Assembly (NCBI RefSeq): GCF_964340395.1
Contig: NC_135566.1
Location: forward strand, 17,000,001-17,027,500
From: Glandiceps talaboti
Taxonomy: Eukaryota; Hemichordata; Enteropneusta; Spengelidae
Direction: 5' to 3'
DNA: 27,500 bases
Part shown: one piece after another, positions 9,495 to 19,485 of the stretch
Layout: each line of letters opens with the position of its first letter
How positions within the stretch are numbered: the first letter of the stretch is position 1
The notes under the pieces: model-generated
Database searches by the model: none
Seen by the model: the letters and a program-made list of their open reading frames with translations, nothing else
What the model was told of the DNA's origin: nothing
Program-made: the position numbers and the translations under genes

Positions 9495-10470
9495 CTGTGT
9501 CGAATAGATGTATAAAATTGTAGGTGTTCAAATGGAATACATGTATAATAAAAATGATAGTGAGGAAAAAGAAAATTCACAGATCTTCCGATAACATAGC
9601 TAATTTCCGATGTTGGCATGAATCGAAATAATTATGATGCATGCTACGGGATTCATTTTTCCCCGATAACTTCATCTTTCCTTTGTGGATATTGATTTTG
9701 TCGCACCACATAATCCCACAGATCTAAGCTCTGTTCCGAGAAACAAAGATGTTTTAATTTTACGCTACCGAATTCTAAGTAAGTACTAAAACGAAAGTTC
9801 CACGCGGCGTATGCTTTACAATATAGTTCCACTCCCTTCTATCATTTCTTTATCACAATGTATCAAATAGTTTCAATTTCATTTTAAGATGCATATATTC
9901 AGCCACTGCTTGCCAACTATACAAGGGATGTAATGCAATTATTGTTTGCTTAATTTTTGACTGTGGCAGGCACATGCGTACACGTGTTCGATGTAACCAA
10001 TTCAATATGTCCTTTGAATTTGAACGTGAACATTGCTATAGACGGTCCTGAGTGTTCTCCCCAGAACAAAATATAATTTATATATTAATTTGCATATCAA
10101 TAACATTAGAATTTGAATAATGTTTTCCATAATGATAAGCATATAAATATGCATGTCTTCACCATTGAAACATAGTAATCTGACATGTTTATATTTAACA
10201 CATACACACATGGACAGTGGGATCGGTCGTTTCTCGTCATGTAAAGGTATTTTAACTGTCATAAGCTCAAAACTCAAACACTTTTGTAGCAGGACAAAAA
10301 CCTGATAAGCAGGGTAGCCTTGGTAGCAAGGACGGTGTTACTGCACATCGTACTTTCTCTTTAGTGGAGAGAACACCTAGATCAAAGCAATTGTTTCAAG
10401 TATACAGTTTACCATTTTTTTTCAGCGTGAAGTCAATGTTTTGTTTGCCAGGGGTTCAAATACCACAGGC
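9495..10470 (-). other. Intron w15-w16, part without elements
   Basis: AT-rich intronic sequence up to the foldback element at 10471. No repeat, exon or RNA gene was recognised. Confidence 0.55.
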
Positions 10471-10735
10471 ACTTGTTTCGCGAAATATGTTTCAGAACAC
10501 AATACGATATCGATAACATTGAGATACTTTACAAATAATATATGAAAGGGGTAAAATAACACGGGTGTCTATGATCGCGTAAGTCCACATACCGCGACGT
10601 GTAATTTTTCGCGGTGTGTAAACTTACGCGATCCTAGAAACTCGTGTTATATTACCCCTTTCATATATTATTTGCCAATTATCTCAATATTATCGGCATC
10701 TTATTGTATTCAGGAACATGTCTCGGGAAACAAGT
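10471..10735. mobile_element. Foldback/MITE-like element FB3
   Basis: A near-complete palindrome of 265 bp. The arms begin acttgtttc on the left and end gaaacaagt on the right. They pair through blocks such as CAAATAATATATGAAAGGGG (plus strand 10531-10550 with its complement near 10656-10675) and GATCGCGTAAG. The centre near 10603 has a short GC-rich turn (ccgcgacgtg). No coding capacity. The right end is 21 nt from the donor of exon w15. Confidence 0.85.
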
Positions 10736-10756
10736 CAATACACATGCAATTCCTAC

Positions 10757-10879
10757 CTGGTTCTACTTCACATCGCAAACCAGTGAATCCATTTGCACAC
10801 TCACAGAAAAAAATCGTACCGTCTGAGCTTTTAAAACATTGACCACTGTTTTGACACGGATTTGAACTGCAGACATCAA
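10757..10879 (-). CDS. EGF-like exon w15
   Basis: 123 nt exon, acceptor cattttcag and donor gtagga. Spacing C-x4-C-x5-C-x10-C-x-C-x8-C. C1-SSNP-C2 fits the O-glucose consensus, and ANGFTGLR fits EOGT and closely matches w19 (ADGFTGLR). C2-QNSGQ-C3 has no O-fucose residue. The donor is only 21 nt from the end of a foldback element at 10471-10735. Confidence 0.93.
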
Positions 10880-11245
10880 CTGAAAATGATAATGACGTCA
10901 GATCACGTGACTGTAGATAGTGCTGACAGGTATGAAATTGAGAGTAACCAAATAGCAGGAGATGTAAGACTGACTAGTATGTATATATTGGATAAAATAT
11001 CCAAAGAATTGTGTGTTTTATCTGGAGAAGATCAGATGTGAACAGATAAAAAGAAGTGAAATATGCCATTGAAGGAATGATGTGACTACTTTCTTTGTAG
11101 AAAGTTAACTCGGGGACTAGAACAATGATTATATGACGTCACTTGCCAAGGTATGATTCTAAAGGGTCAAAGGTAAAACTACTAGTATTTAGTTAGGTTT
11201 TGATTTCATGTAAATCTGATGTATACAGCCGATCAGATTGAACAC

Positions 11246-11288
11246 TCAACAACAACAATAACAATAACAACAACAACAACAACAACAT
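11246..11288. repeat. (AAC)n microsatellite
   Basis: About 14 AAC-type triplets with two AAT interruptions, in the w14-w15 intron. The rest of that 534 bp intron shows nothing recognisable. Confidence 0.95.
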
Positions 11289-11413
11289 CAGCAAAAACAA
11301 AACGAAATGTACTAGAAGATACTGAGCAAACTTATTGCTCAGCTGCTACCACGCATGCGCGCGACAAAGCGCTGCAGTGATATTTTTTATACCTGTCTAG
11401 TGTTTATACTCAC

Positions 11414-11530
11414 TTTGTGTGGCACACGTTGTTCCTGTGTATCCAGAAAGACAGCTACAAACAAAGTCCATTGTGTTTGGAATGGCGATACACGTTGCTC
11501 CATTTAAACACGGAGACGACACACAGCCAG
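11414..11530 (-). CDS. EGF-like exon w14
   Basis: 117 nt exon with acceptor ctttgctag and donor gtgagt. Spacing C-x4-C-x5-C-x10-C-x-C-x8-C. It carries all three Notch-type consensus sites: C-V-S-S-P-C (O-glucose), LNGAT (O-fucose) and LSGYTGTT (EOGT). It marks the change from the proline-type C1-C2 spacers of w4-w13 to the serine-type spacers of most later domains. Confidence 0.94.
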
Positions 11531-11659
11531 CTAGCAAAGGCAAAGAAAATGAAGTTATTTTCAATAAGCACATTGCAGACAATAAAGCGGATATATAGTT
11601 TCACCCACTTGGACTAGGTTCATCAACGTGAAACATTTCAGCAATTTTTAGTTTAAAAA

Positions 11660-12035
11660 AGCGTTATTAAAATGGCCATATAGATGAGGATTGAGATATT
11701 AATTCATAAACCAATTTTATCATGGCTTCCTATTTGAGAAATCACTGTGAAACAACATTGACCGAGTTTGTGTTGTAACTGAATACAGTGCAAAAGCTGA
11801 AACAAAAAGCTAAAACAATGTCTAAAAAATTTGTTATTGTTATTGTACGTACAATAACAAACATTTTACACATTTATTAATTTTTTGCACTTTATTGCGT
11901 TATTAACACAGACTTGGTATATATTTTTTCACATTTGATTTTTCAAGTTGGAAGCCATGATAAAATTGTTTTATAAATTAAAAATTAAAAACAAATACCC
12001 AATCCTCATCCATATAAAAGCAAGATTACGCTGAT
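11660..12035. mobile_element. Foldback/MITE-like element FB4
   Basis: Palindrome centred at 11848/11849 on GTACGTAC, with the uninterrupted inner stem TTGTTATTGTACGTACAATAACAA split across 11837-11860. Arms continue to GATGAGGATTG at 11685 and its complement near 12000. A 19 bp block at 11712-11730 is perfectly complemented at 11950-11968. Outer limits are approximate because the match fades. No transposase frame. Confidence 0.82.
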
Positions 12036-12133
12036 CAAATTATGATAACAGTGTAGCGGTTGTGCTGTCATGATGGTCAGTCATTGATTCATCATACTGT
12101 GGCTTGGTCGTTTCTTAGTTTGCTATTGTCCCA

Positions 12134-12149
12134 GATTGTACGTACAATC
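12134..12149. repeat. 16 bp perfect palindrome sharing the FB4 core
   Basis: GATTGTACGTACAATC is self-complementary and repeats the 14 bp core ATTGTACGTACAAT found at the centre of FB4, about 290 bp away. No longer arms surround this second site. Confidence 0.8.
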
Positions 12150-12947
12150 AGTAGTCGAGTCGGTGGTACTCATAGTGTATGCACAAACACAACCATATGA
12201 CCAAGTGTATGTACAACATGCACTGTCTGAAAAAGGGTGCGATCTTAGACGACAGAATGCACAAAGGATAAAAATACGCTGGCGAAACTGATAAAAACCC
12301 CTATGTTGTTTTGAAAACCAAGTTGGCGACCCTGATAAAAAAGGGAAAGGGAGAAAAAGTAAAGTATAAGAATAAGATAGTAGAGATTTATGAATAGACC
12401 ATCGATGTATTCTATTGGAGCTTTGCAGAGATAACTTACAGATGCTGCCCCAAAGGCTCCAAAAAAACAAGATATATCCTTCTTACATCTCTGAATAGTC
12501 TTGCCACTCACTGGACAAGGACATGCAAAGCTGAGACCAACCACCAAAGGAAATCATCATTATAGACATTTGTCCAAGTATCAGCAAAGAATCAATTCTC
12601 AGATATACACATCTTCAGCTCAAGCCCACAACACACCCTAACCAAGGCTTACAGAAATGTTCATAATTATGCATGAAATGTTAGAGGTCATGAAAGTGTA
12701 CATATTTAGCAGTTTTTCTAGTGGTAGCAAAGCGTCCGGTTTGGTATTACAGCGATCATGAACTAGTCAGAATCCATAGATTCGGATCTCCGTTCATTTA
12801 GACTTTCGTGAACAAATTACCGGATAGTCCTTACTGGTCTAAGAGTAAACCAATACAAGGGAAGCACACATCATTCGAAATACTCAAATGTTCAGTATGT
12901 GTCATAAACACTTTAAAGCGCATGCATCGTGTTACTATGGTTATATT
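12150..12947 (-). other. Intron w13-w14, part without elements
   Basis: Two overlapping minus-strand frames of about 100 codons (12123-12547) have no cysteine pattern, domain or repeat support. No element boundary was recognised. Confidence 0.5.
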
Positions 12948-12968
12948 ATCAAACCCAAAGAACCTTAC

Positions 12969-13094
12969 AAGTAACATTAGTTTCACAAAATTGCCCTTCA
13001 TATCCGTCAGGGCAACTACAGTCAACGCCAGACACTCCATCAGAAGAACACGCCCCTCCATTGTTGCAAGGATTTGGGTCACAAGGGTTGGATG
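12969..13094 (-). CDS. EGF-like exon w13, duplicate of w11
   Basis: 126 nt exon, acceptor ttgtcag after a poly-T tract, donor gtaagg. Spacing C-x4-C-x5-C-x9-C-x-C-x8-C. C2-NNGGA-C3 has Ala at the O-fucose position where w11 has Thr. The donor lies 21 nt inside the duplication boundary near 12948, so the duplicated block contains both exons complete with their splice sites. Confidence 0.94.
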
Positions 13095-13790
13095 CTGACA
13101 AAGAAAAAAAAAGTACGAACTTTCATGAAGAACTGGTTATACATACACGTATTTCGTAAGCGGTGAAGGGGAAACCTTTCCTCGTGCGAAACACCCAGGG
13201 CTTGTTGTGTGCAGTGGATTTCGATGAAGTCGTCCACATAGATTCGCTGCAATCATTTTGTTGTGCCACCTTGAGTGCATTTGCAGCACGATAACAGAGT
13301 GAGACATGCTAAGTACAATCTTGCAGATGAGATGTTGGCCGACAACCACATCAGAAAAACCAACCAACCAAAACATACCAAGAGGTCCATATGTAAATGC
13401 ATAACGAGCAATGGACCACTATTTCTGCCCACTGCCACAAATATATGTGAAAGGATCGGCTAGCAAATCTTTTCATTTTTTAATTTTGATTAGTAATCAA
13501 ATAATCAAAATATTTCCTGCACCGAAAAATGAAGCATTGGGAACTTTGCGACTTGCTTGCCGTTCTGTATCACATATGCTACTGGCGTCCCAGGGCTGTG
13601 TAGATTGTTCCCAACAGAGCCAATTTACTGTATTGCTTGGGCTTCCAAGTGTCCTTTGTGCATATTGGGAATTACTGTGAGATCCATAATTCTGATAGCA
13701 ATGCTACATTCGTTTCAACAACCACAATTATTGTTATGGTGACCACAACCGACCAAACCGTTATTTCAAAACCGTTAACAAGATCCTTAC

Positions 13791-13910
13791 GGATATCAGT
13801 TTCACATTGCTGTCCTGTAAACTCTGCAGTACAGTTGCAGGCAAACTCTCCATTTATTGTGTTACATGTCCCGCCATTCATACATGGATTTGGATCACAG
13901 GGATCAGCTG
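13791..13910 (-). CDS. EGF-like exon w12, duplicate of w10
   Basis: 120 nt exon in the first genomic copy. Spacing C-x4-C-x5-C-x8-C-x-C-x8-C. C1-DPNP-C2, C2-MNGGT-C3 (O-fucose consensus), last loop TAEFTGQQ. The acceptor is the same NAGNAG arrangement as in w10 (alternative right edge 13907), which would vary the residue at the inter-domain linker. Donor gtaagg. Confidence 0.94.
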
Positions 13911-14442
13911 CTGACAAAGGAACACATGATATTCATTTTCATAAGAATATATAAGTTGAAATCTAAAAGTCAATATGGATGCTTATTGTTTGCGTGCATC
14001 GTAGCATGCTCAGCTAAGTGGTTCTAGTAGCTGTTAATACCTTCAAAAGCTACACGGGTTTTGGGCTTTCAATTGCATTGCCAGGCCAATACACATTGAG
14101 GTATACGACGACAACAAGCACTTGTGACTATGTGTCACTATTTCCTCGTTCTAAACTAACTGACTGGGTTCAACCATTACAACTTTTAAAACAAATGTAT
14201 TTGTAACTTTGTCAACGTGTTTTCCTTCAGGGTGCCGAAATGAAATATCGCTTTGGCAAAAATAACAAAAGAAATTGTTTTCGATAACATGACTTCAGAA
14301 AACAGGGGGTACGTAGGTCGGGATTTCCTTTTATTTGACATTTTATTTTTATTTTATTTGACATTTTATTTTTACTTCGACCCAAAGACAAGATACTCGT
14401 TGGTCACAATACTTCCATAACATCAAACCCAAAGAACCTTAC

Positions 14443-14568
14443 AAGTAACATTAGTTTCACAAAATTGCCCTTCATATCCGTCAGGGCAACTACAGTCAAC
14501 GCCAGACACTCCATCAGAAGAACACGTCCCTCCATTGTTGCAAGGATTTGGGTCACAAGGGTTGGATG
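14443..14568 (-). CDS. EGF-like exon w11, duplicate of w13
   Basis: 126 nt exon with acceptor ttgtcag and donor gtaagg. Spacing C-x4-C-x5-C-x9-C-x-C-x8-C, with DPNP, NNGGT and PDGYEGQF. It differs from w13 by one base, Thr here versus Ala there at the residue just before C3, so only this copy fits the O-fucose consensus. The exon starts only 21 nt inside the copy boundary at 14422. Confidence 0.94.
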
Positions 14569-15258
14569 CTGACAAGAAAAAAAGTACGAACTTTCATCAA
14601 GAACTGGTTATGCATACACGTATTTCGTAAGCGGTGAAGGGGAAACCTTTCCTCGTGCGAAACACCCAGGGCTTGTTGTGTGCAGTGGATTTCGATGAAG
14701 TCGTCCACATAGATTCGCTGCAATCATTTTGTTGTGCCACCTTGAGTGCATTTGCAGCACGATAACAGAGTGAGACATGCTAAGTACAATCTTGCAGATG
14801 AGATGTTGACCGACAACCACATCAGAAAAACCAACCAACCAAAACATACCAAGAGGTCCATATGTAGCATAACGAGCAAGGGACCACTATTTCTGCCCAA
14901 TGAATTACTGCCACAAACAGATGTGAAAGGATCGGCTAGCAAATCTTTTCATTTTTTAATTTTGATAAGTAATCAAAATATTTCCTGCACCGAAAAATGA
15001 AGCATTGGAAACTTTACGACTTGCTTGCCGTTCTGTATCACTTATGCTACTGGCGTCCCAGGGCTGTGTAGATTGTTCCCAACAGAGCCAATTTACTGTA
15101 TTGCTTGGGCTTCCAAGTGTTCTTTGTGCATATTAGGAATTATTGTGAGATCCATAATTCTGATATCAATGCTACATTCGTTTCAACAACCACAATTATT
15201 GTTATGGTGACCACAACCGACCAAACCGTTATTTCAAAACCGTTAACAAGATCCTTAC

Positions 15259-15378
15259 GGATATCAGTTTCACATTGCTGTCCTGTAAACTCTGCAGTAC
15301 AGTTGCAGGCAAACTCTCCATTTATTGTGTTACATGTCCCGCCATTCATACATGGATTTGTATCACAGGGATCAGCTG
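15259..15378 (-). CDS. EGF-like exon w10, duplicate of w12
   Basis: 120 nt exon in the second genomic copy of the tandem duplication. Spacing C-x4-C-x5-C-x8-C-x-C-x8-C, with MNGGT between C2 and C3 (O-fucose consensus). It differs from w12 by one base: a Pro codon becomes Thr in the C1-C2 spacer, DTNP instead of DPNP. The acceptor reads tcagcag, a tandem NAGNAG site that could add or drop one codon (alternative right edge 15375). Donor gtaagg. Confidence 0.93.
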
Positions 15379-15866
15379 CTGACAAAGGAACACATGATAT
15401 TCTTTTTCATAAAAAAATATAAGTTGAAATCTAAAATATATGGATGCTTATTGTTTGCGTGCATCGTAGCATGCTTAGCTAAGTGGTTCTAGTAGCTGTT
15501 AATACCTTCAAAAGCTACGCGGGTTTTGGGCTTTCAATTGCATCTGCCCGGCCAATACACATTGAGGTATACGGCGACAACAAGCACTTGTGACTATATG
15601 TCACTATTTCCTCTTTCTAAACTAACTGACTGGGTTCAACCATTACAACTTTTAAAACGAAATGTATTTGTAACTTTTTCAACGTGTTTTCCTTTAGGGT
15701 GCCGAAATGAAATATCGCTTTGGCAAAAATAACAAAAGAAATTGTTTTCGATAACATGACTTCAGAAAACAGGGGGTTTGTAGGTCGGGATTTCCTTTTA
15801 TTTGACATTTTATTTTTACTTCGACCCAAAGACAAGATACTCGTTGGTCACAATACTTCCATAACA

Positions 15867-16421
15867 GTTGATGGGGTGTAAAAGAAGTAAATGAAGACAA
15901 TTATGTGATTCAGAAGTAGACAAACACAATATACAGACTGTGCTGTTATAGATATAGTTTCTCTCTGGAATGTGAGGAACCAAAGATACTTTGGCAAGAA
16001 AATCTACAGGGAAATAGAAGTAAATTGTCATAATTTTTACCTTTTTGCAAGTAAAAAATGTCTAGGATTGACGGCTTAAACTTGGATCAGTCGAGTTATC
16101 GGAAACACACATTATTTTTTATTTGGCCTTATCAATTATCACCGTGTATATAATGTCAGAACTCATGTTCAATATTCAATCTTTTTGAGATCAATCTCTT
16201 ATTAAATGCCTTATTAAAGATTTCATTTGCATAGAGGATGGGGTTAGATATACACAAACGTATAACTTTTCTCCTAGCATCACCAATGAAAGAAAGACCA
16301 ATGGGCCAAAACTCGTCAGTTTCTACAGACACATAATCATTTCATTGTATCATGGTATAAATTGGTAGCGCTGTGCTAGTAGCCAAGTCAACAGTTGAAA
16401 GTCGTTTTAAAAGCAACGATA

Positions 16422-16423
<2 letters not shown>
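15867..16423 (-). other. Intron w9-w10, first part
   Basis: Sequence after the duplication up to the first (TA)n tract. The only item seen is the 16098-16127 partial match to the putative retroposon end at 6048-6078. Confidence 0.5.

Positions 16424-16510
<87 letters not shown>
16424..16510. repeat. (TA)n microsatellite, about 87 bp
   Basis: Uninterrupted TA dinucleotides in the w9-w10 intron. Such tracts are self-complementary and prone to cruciform formation and length error. Confidence 0.98.
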
Positions 16511-16511
<1 letters not shown>

Positions 16512-16760
16512 CACCGATGTATACCGATATATATAACACTTTAAACTGAGGTTCTGTCTATAAATAATATATATATATGGAGAGAACAGTGCTCGATGCA
16601 AATAGTAGCAGAGCATTATAGACTTAATTCAAAAGAATAAGGATGTAATAAGTCGATACTCGAGTTTCACGCTTCGAGCGATCTTCAGACAACTAAATTG
16701 GGATTGTCAAAGTCGGTACATGCACTTAATGTTTGCACGTATATATTGCGTAACAAGTCG

Positions 16761-16761
<1 letters not shown>

Positions 16762-16836
<75 letters not shown>

Positions 16837-16865
16837 TATGTATGTATATATATATATATATATAT
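16762..16865. repeat. (TA)n microsatellite with internal break
   Basis: TA repeats at 16762-16831 and 16845-16865, separated by a short aaatttatgtatg spacer. The sequence 16866-17163 up to exon w9 shows nothing recognisable. Confidence 0.97.
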
Positions 16866-17163
16866 TGCATGTATGCGCCATTACGAGCATGATTACCATA
16901 TCAGAATAACATGCAATTATTTGTATAATGAATTCGAGTCGATATGTTATCATGAAACGAAGCTATATGCAATATCATGAAACACATTTTGCAGTACAAA
17001 TCAGGCTTCATTGCAAACCTGACATTTTGCCGAAGCCAGATTATTAGTAAAGTGGCGTGTTTCTGTTTCCAACAAGTTTACTACAAATGTTTATCCTTAG
17101 TGCAGTTTTACTTCGTTAATGAGCTTTTGCAGACGCTTTGAATCAGACGAAATCCATTCTTAC

Positions 17164-17286
17164 TTGAAGGGTTTTCACAGTTATTTCCAGTGAATACATC
17201 TGAACAGAAACATACATAAGCCCCGCTACTACCTTGAAAACATTCTCCTTGATTTAAGCATGGGTTTGGGTTACATGGATCCGTAA
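17164..17286 (-). CDS. EGF-like exon w9
   Basis: 123 nt exon, acceptor tttaccag and donor gtaaga. Spacing C-x4-C-x5-C-x9-C-x-C-x8-C. C1-NPNP-C2, C2-LNQGE-C3 and last loop SDVFTGNN. No O-fucose, O-glucose or EOGT consensus (the Gly of GYTG is Val). It follows the duplicated pairs genomically, separated from w10 by a 1.79 kb intron carrying two long (TA)n tracts. Confidence 0.93.
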
Positions 17287-17481
17287 CTGGTAAAGAAATT
17301 ATCGTAAATGTCGACATTAGTACTAATCCAAACAAACTGCGAACGTTAGTTGCCAGAATTAGCAGCCGCAAGAAATTAAAATTGTAACTGTTATATTAGC
17401 CACAGTGCGGAGGCTTAATAAGTACACAGGAGTAGTTTTGTTTACCATCTGAGTAGGTTTTTTTACAATGACAGTACTGTG

Positions 17482-17558
17482 AAAAAAATTACTGCCACTG
17501 TAAAAAAATTACTGCCACTGTAAAAACAAATTACTGCCACTGTAAAAACATTACTGTG
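17482..17558. repeat. 20-22 bp tandem repeat, three and a half copies
   Basis: Units of aaaaaaattactgccactgt occur at 17482-17501 and 17502-17521. A 22 bp version follows at 17522-17543 and a partial one at 17544-17558. Located in the w8-w9 intron. Confidence 0.93.
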
Positions 17559-18495
17559 TCCTCATTACGCCTCTGTACCACAGCGAGAACAGGCAACGGT
17601 CGACGCGAATCATGTTGTACACGTGACAGAAAGGAGAGACACCAAAGCGTTCGATTTTCACGAAGGATTGCATTTTGTAGAGGATATTAGACGTGTTATC
17701 CAACTTATCATCAATGTCAGAGAAGAAATCCGACACAACTTCTTTAGTAGTGTAACAGGTTTTATTTAGTCTTGCAGCACAAAGAAAACTTATTGCCATC
17801 AAATGGTGGGGTGGGGGGGGGGGGTGCTTAAGGTTAGAAAACACTCCTTAGCAACCACAGTAAAGAAAGATACACATATACAGCTAGCCATCATAGCTGG
17901 CTTTAGAAGGCTTAATAGTTGAATAACCCCGTAATTTCAACCAGAGCCATTACTGAAAGCAGCAGAAGTGTACTTTTAAAGTGTTAAGACAGTATATAGA
18001 TTGGTTACATTTCAACGAACAAGATGATAGAACCACGGTATGCCTCAGCGGTTGAACAATGGGCTGACTCGACTCTCAGACAACTAAAAAAAATGCTTCT
18101 AGTGGTCTGAAGCTCAATGTATAATAGATACACATTTCAAATTAAGCTAGAGGGTAAGGGTAAGAGTTAGGTTGGGTTACGAATAGGTCAAACTCTCTAG
18201 AATAATGATGATTTGTCCTTTCAAAATGTAAAGCTCTTCATTTGGGAGATCTTTGGACCTATACCCTGCACGAGTCATTGGGTGCAACTATAATACATCC
18301 ATTGTACATAAAATGATAAAAAGAGATCTAAAACATAAGATCTACCACACAGACGTCCCCGAAGTTAAACTTCCACTCCAAGGTCTTTGGACACAAAGTG
18401 GGATTGGAATGATTGGATTTCAGATTAACTTACGCAGCACTTAGTTTTCAAATATTAGTGTTTTTTTCTAGGGAAATGGTATTGTCATTGCTTAC
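17559..18495 (-). other. Intron w8-w9, remainder
   Basis: Contains a 12-base G run at 17813-17824. Nothing else recognised; frames here are short and lack domains. Confidence 0.55.
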
Positions 18496-18612
18496 TTATT
18501 GTACCGCAGTACGTTCCGGTGAATCCAACAGGACAGGTACAAGAATAACTGGTTCCTGAAACTACACACGTCGCACCATTCTGACACTGGTGGCCATTAC
18601 AAGGATTTGTTA
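18496..18612 (-). CDS. EGF-like exon w8
   Basis: 117 nt exon with acceptor tttttacag and donor gtaagc. Spacing C-x4-C-x5-C-x8-C-x-C-x8-C. C1-NGHQ-C2 is the only C1-C2 spacer here that does not end in Pro. C2-QNGAT-C3 (O-fucose consensus) and PVGFTGTY (EOGT consensus) are present. The residue after C6 is Gly rather than the usual Glu or Gln. Confidence 0.93.
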
Positions 18613-19362
18613 CTGTAAAAAGAAGACAAAAATGTTGTAAGTGAAAGATAACGCGGAAAAGAATACTGTTTCTCAAAATCTGATACATCAATTCTGATGA
18701 AACTTGCTACACTTCGTCCTAATGGAAACTACCAGGATTGGCTAGAATTTAGCTTAAAAATCTGATGAATAATAATGAATCATTAGCATAAATAACAATC
18801 TTGGGTAACAAGGCGTTATCTTGAGAATCTATATTTCAAATGTCACGCGCCTGACTTGCATATTTACTGAGTGTATATTAAATTGGTGATAACAAAGCGC
18901 ACTGGTCCTTTAAATCTTGTTGATGCAGCTCTTTTTTTCATGAGTCATGTGCATAACTAATAGAGGGCGCTGTTTTCATTCCTCCACACTTCAACGCAGT
19001 TGCAATTTCATGTGCACCACATTACACTCGCAGGAACAACAATCCTAAGGCTTCCTTTTCGTCCTTACGGAAAGAATTTCAGTTTACGTCAGGTGTTTGT
19101 TTGACGCCCAATTGATCTTTTGTCGATACAATGTAGTTGGTGGTAATGTCTGTAGGGATATGATCAAATCAGTCCTGGGATTTAATCTGGGCGTATTTGT
19201 GACGCCATTTCAGGGGTCGTTTAGCCATATTTGTAGAAATTTGACGCAAGCAATCCGTAACTTTCCCTTTATTTTCTACAACTTATTGCAGCCGTAAGAT
19301 TAACAAACGTTAACCCTATTTGTTCAAACAATTCGTTCACATAGATTAGACGAATAACCTAC
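18613..19362 (-). other. Intron w7-w8
   Basis: 750 bp with no repeat array. The motif agagggcgctg near 18962 is a short GC-rich word in AT-rich surroundings, but no element ends could be defined around it. Confidence 0.5.
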
Positions 19363-19485
19363 CTATTGCTGTTTGGCATTGGGTTCCAGTAAATCCAGTA
19401 GTGCAATCACAAAAATAGTTACTACCTTGCATAGCTATGTAACAGGTCGCTCCATTCAGACAGGGAGTCGGCGTACAAGGATCAT
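19363..19485 (-). CDS. EGF-like exon w7
   Basis: 123 nt exon, acceptor ttgcacag and donor gtaggt. Spacing C-x4-C-x5-C-x10-C-x-C-x8-C. C2-LNGAT-C3 fits the O-fucose consensus and TTGFTGTQ fits the EOGT consensus. C1-TPTP-C2 replaces the common NP-type spacer. Junction with w6 gives GAT (Asp), starting DDPC. Confidence 0.94.

Larger units (their letters stand above)
12948..14421. repeat. Tandem segmental duplication, copy 1
   Basis: 1474 bp beginning atcaaacccaaagaacc and ending cttccataaca. It contains exons w13 and w12 with all their splice sites and the introns between. Near-identical to 14422-15866. Relative to copy 2 it has an extra in-place repeat of about 22-24 bp in the T-rich stretch at about 14331-14372, and small indels near 13396, 13430 and 13500. 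Exon content differs by only one base per exon. The intron between w12 and w13 (13095-13790) has no other element. Confidence 0.97.
14422..15866. repeat. Tandem segmental duplication, copy 2
   Basis: 1445 bp, head-to-tail with copy 1, carrying exons w11 and w10. The junction at 14421/14422 joins cttccataac to atcaaaccc. The left parent flank reads tatatt before the same start, and the right parent flank continues gttgatgggg after 15866, so at most one base of microhomology is visible. Unique differences include an insertion near 14899 and scattered substitutions. Confidence 0.97.

Noticed and set aside
12123-12547. Two overlapping minus-strand frames of about 100-115 codons
   Set aside because: No domain, no EGF cysteines and no agreement with the phase of neighbouring exons; interpreted as intron.
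13137-14847. Two near-identical minus-strand frames of 79 codons (13137-13376 and 14608-14847)
   Set aside because: Their identity comes from the segmental duplication of intronic DNA. They lie between EGF exons, have no domain, and are not flanked by suitable phase 1 splice sites.
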